A stretch of 64,000 bases of DNA from Vibrio pomeroyi (GTDB lineage: Bacteria; Pseudomonadota; Gammaproteobacteria; Enterobacterales; Vibrionaceae), in assembly GCF_024347595.1 (NCBI RefSeq), contig NZ_AP025506.1, positions 1,550,001-1,614,000 on the forward strand. Reading direction: 5' to 3'. The position numbers and the translations under genes are program-made. Below the pieces are notes generated by a model. That model had not been told where the DNA came from. It saw nothing but the letters and a program-made list of their open reading frames with translations, and did no database searches. Below, one piece after another: positions 62,469 to 64,000 of the stretch (positions within the stretch are counted from its first letter, which is position 1; each line of letters starts with the position of its first letter).

Positions 62469-63035
62469 GTCTGGAATTCCTCTCATAACTGCTATACAAC
62501 CTTCCAGTTCTTATGAGCCCCTGTGTGTCTTGCCAGACTGCGTTGTAGACCTAATGAGGTTTCATGTGTATCTGCATCAAGGGGGGGAATGTAGTCAATA
62601 ACCATCAGCCTAGTTTTACTCGTCTATATCGCTTGTATGAAGTTAGGCGAAAGCTAAGTCACCTCAGGTGACTAGAGACGGATATTCACCTAAGTAACCC
62701 ACTAGTGAGCTTGTAGATGACGAATCGACAATCCCGACTCATTTCCTCGAATTACTACCAAGCTCTTATCCCCCCAGATTTCGCGATCAGCAAATGACGA
62801 ATAAGCGGATAAATACTCTTAAGTTATTTTTATCAATTAAATCGAAGCCGTGAGAGGTTATAGCTGTCGTTAAGTTTTAATTGGTGAGCTATAGAATAAA
62901 CAAAATGTAACGACGTCAATTATATTTATTATCTATGATTTATTTCGGAACTATATCAAGATGTATGGTTTTATTAGTATCAATCTCGAAGTTGGCTAAT
63001 GTACCAGTACGTGATTACCAGAATTTAAGAGAGCG
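62469..63035. other. Gene-free stretch after the tRNA-Val genes
   Basis: 567 bases contain no convincing gene, no integrase and no copy of the tRNA 3' end. A run of seven G (around 62581) and a GTCACCTCAGGTGAC palindrome (about 62658-62672) are the only visible marks. The right end is the downstream region of the leftward LysR gene. Confidence 0.4.
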
Positions 63036-63929
63036 TTATTGAGCTAAATCAGCAACAAATGTTTGCTTATATTGAGTACTGGTTTGTAGCTCCTTTTTGA
63101 TCCACTGATTAAACAAGCTAAAGTCAGAATGTATTTGCCAGAAAAGGGATGCAATAACTCGTTTACCAAAAAAGTCAGGGTGATCGGTAATAACCTTAAG
63201 TTTATGTTCTTTGATATTACCTTCAATAAGAAACCCCGGAACAAAAGCGATGCCTTTTTGAGCTTTACATAAATCGATGATGGTTCCTAAATCATCCAGT
63301 CGCCATAGGTTGTATGCTGCGATGTTAGACAAGTTAAGCAGCTCTTCACAACCGTCCATTAATAGCACTCGCTGTGACGGTGCGTGAGACTTTAAGGTCA
63401 CCAAGTCTTCATGAGCCACCCACCAGCAGTTAACGTGGAATAGCTCCTCGATGTTGAAGTCGTAATTGGTCTTGTGGTACGGGTTACCCAACGCTAGGTC
63501 TATTTTCCCTTCATTTATATAGTTACCTAACACGAAGCTGGGTTTCGTCACTACAAGTAAGTCTACATTCGGGAATGCTTCCGAGAATGCTAATAGTGTC
63601 TTCTTTACGTTTTTATTGAACACCAATGGATCAATACCCACGCGGTAAACTATCTGGTCAGATATATTCATCTGCTGGGCAACGGTGATTAATTCCCGAT
63701 ATTTTGATACCACAGGTAAAGATAATTGGAATAGGCGTTCCCCTTTCTCTGTTAACCAGACTTTAGAGTGTTCTCTATTAAATACATTGAAACCTAAGTC
63801 TGACTCAAGATTTTGAACAGCTGTGCTAACTGTTGACTGTGATTTTCCAAGCTTGCGTGCAGCAGAGCTAAATGAACCTTCTTCAACTACTGCTATGAAC
63901 GAAACAATATTTTCGAAATGTAGTTTCAT
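63036..63929 (-). CDS. LysR-family transcriptional regulator
   Basis: A 297-residue LysR regulator. The start is set at ATG 63929 (MKLHFENIVSFIAVVEEGSF), the normal first codon for this family, with AAAGG upstream; the longest frame adds 21 unrelated residues. The winged helix covers SFSSAARKLGKSQSTVSTAV, and the co-inducer domain spans about 90-290. Its target is outside the window or unclear, as the window ends 70 bases upstream of its start. Confidence 0.85.
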   Translation of the reverse strand: MKLHFENIVSFIAVVEEGSFSSAARKLGKSQSTVSTAVQNLESDLGFNVFNREHSKVWLTEKGERLFQLSLPVVSKYRELITVAQQMNISDQIVYRVGIDPLVFNKNVKKTLLAFSEAFPNVDLLVVTKPSFVLGNYINEGKIDLALGNPYHKTNYDFNIEELFHVNCWWVAHEDLVTLKSHAPSQRVLLMDGCEELLNLSNIAAYNLWRLDDLGTIIDLCKAQKGIAFVPGFLIEGNIKEHKLKVITDHPDFFGKRVIASLFWQIHSDFSLFNQWIKKELQTSTQYKQTFVADLAQ

Positions 63930-64000
63930 GATTCGACTAACCTTTGACACAAAGAAATTATATTTATTATTGTTTGTTGATTCGAAGAACAATAGCGTGA

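Noticed and set aside
62469..63035. Genomic island or attachment site next to the tRNA genes
   Set aside because: No integrase, no repeat of the tRNA 3' end, and ordinary base composition.

Overview
The window reads as a chromosomal segment of a marine Vibrio, most likely from the Splendidus clade. The basis is recognition of protein families and their combination, not a database search: an aerolysin-like pore-forming toxin (such a toxin has been described from V. splendidus), a chitin-active LPMO, a DUF2058/DUF1415/DUF3859 housekeeping set, vibrio-style cobTSU/cobC salvage genes, and two Vibrio-like tRNA-Val(GAC) genes. Gene density is high. I see no insertion sequence, integrase, phage gene or CRISPR array.

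Layout. 0.9-5.1 kb: a divergent chaperone-usher operon (two DUF4402-like subunits, PapD-like chaperone, usher). 5.1-8.3 kb: membrane fatty acid hydroxylase, DUF2804 protein and a divergent AraC-type regulator. 8.3-13.5 kb: exotoxin zone with a sphingomyelinase C plus a membrane-anchored foldase-like partner, then DUF2058, a small zinc protein and aerolysin. 14-20 kb: YdcF-like protein, a LysR/aldo-keto reductase/GlcG-like module, the cystine carrier TcyP, an NAD(P)-binding protein, and a 29-codon basic peptide gene with three 17-bp tandem repeats behind it. 20.5-29.4 kb: flavin reductase, cobT-cobS-cobU-cobC (lower-ligand assembly and salvage of B12), oligoendopeptidase F, astE, and btuC-btuD (B12 import).

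29.6-36.6 kb: a DUF2607-like small protein, then a near-consensus Fur box driving a NikA-like binding protein, two permeases, two ATPases and a MATE exporter. From the first permease on the genes overlap or abut. This looks like a metallophore or metal-complex uptake operon with its own exporter. 36.7-45.5 kb: DUF6559-like protein, secreted four-module LPMO, a small secreted protein with five-residue repeats, an outer-membrane barrel, LysR regulator, periplasmic metallo-beta-lactamase-fold hydrolase (GntH-like), two further secreted proteins (one very His-rich) and a GNAT enzyme. 45.6-53.4 kb: MazG-like pyrophosphohydrolase, GAF-GGDEF cyclase, DUF1415, MFS/LysR pair, two paralogous 41-residue zinc-ribbon microproteins, glutaredoxin-like protein, YgjP-like metallopeptidase and rlmF. 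53.5-64 kb: TPR lipoprotein, metA with MetJ boxes, P-loop kinase-like protein, DUF3859, M20 peptidase, TPR-GGDEF cyclase, TetR-type regulator, a small Cys-containing protein behind a perfect FNR box, DUF2726/zinc-ribbon protein, two tRNA-Val genes and a LysR regulator.

The items most worth following up are the paired zinc-ribbon microproteins, each preceded by a perfect inverted repeat in place of a Shine-Dalgarno; the Fur-box Nik-type importer plus MATE operon; the aerolysin whose C-terminal activation region has no basic residue; and the overlooked small genes at 20056-20145, 44517-44696 and 60892-61077.
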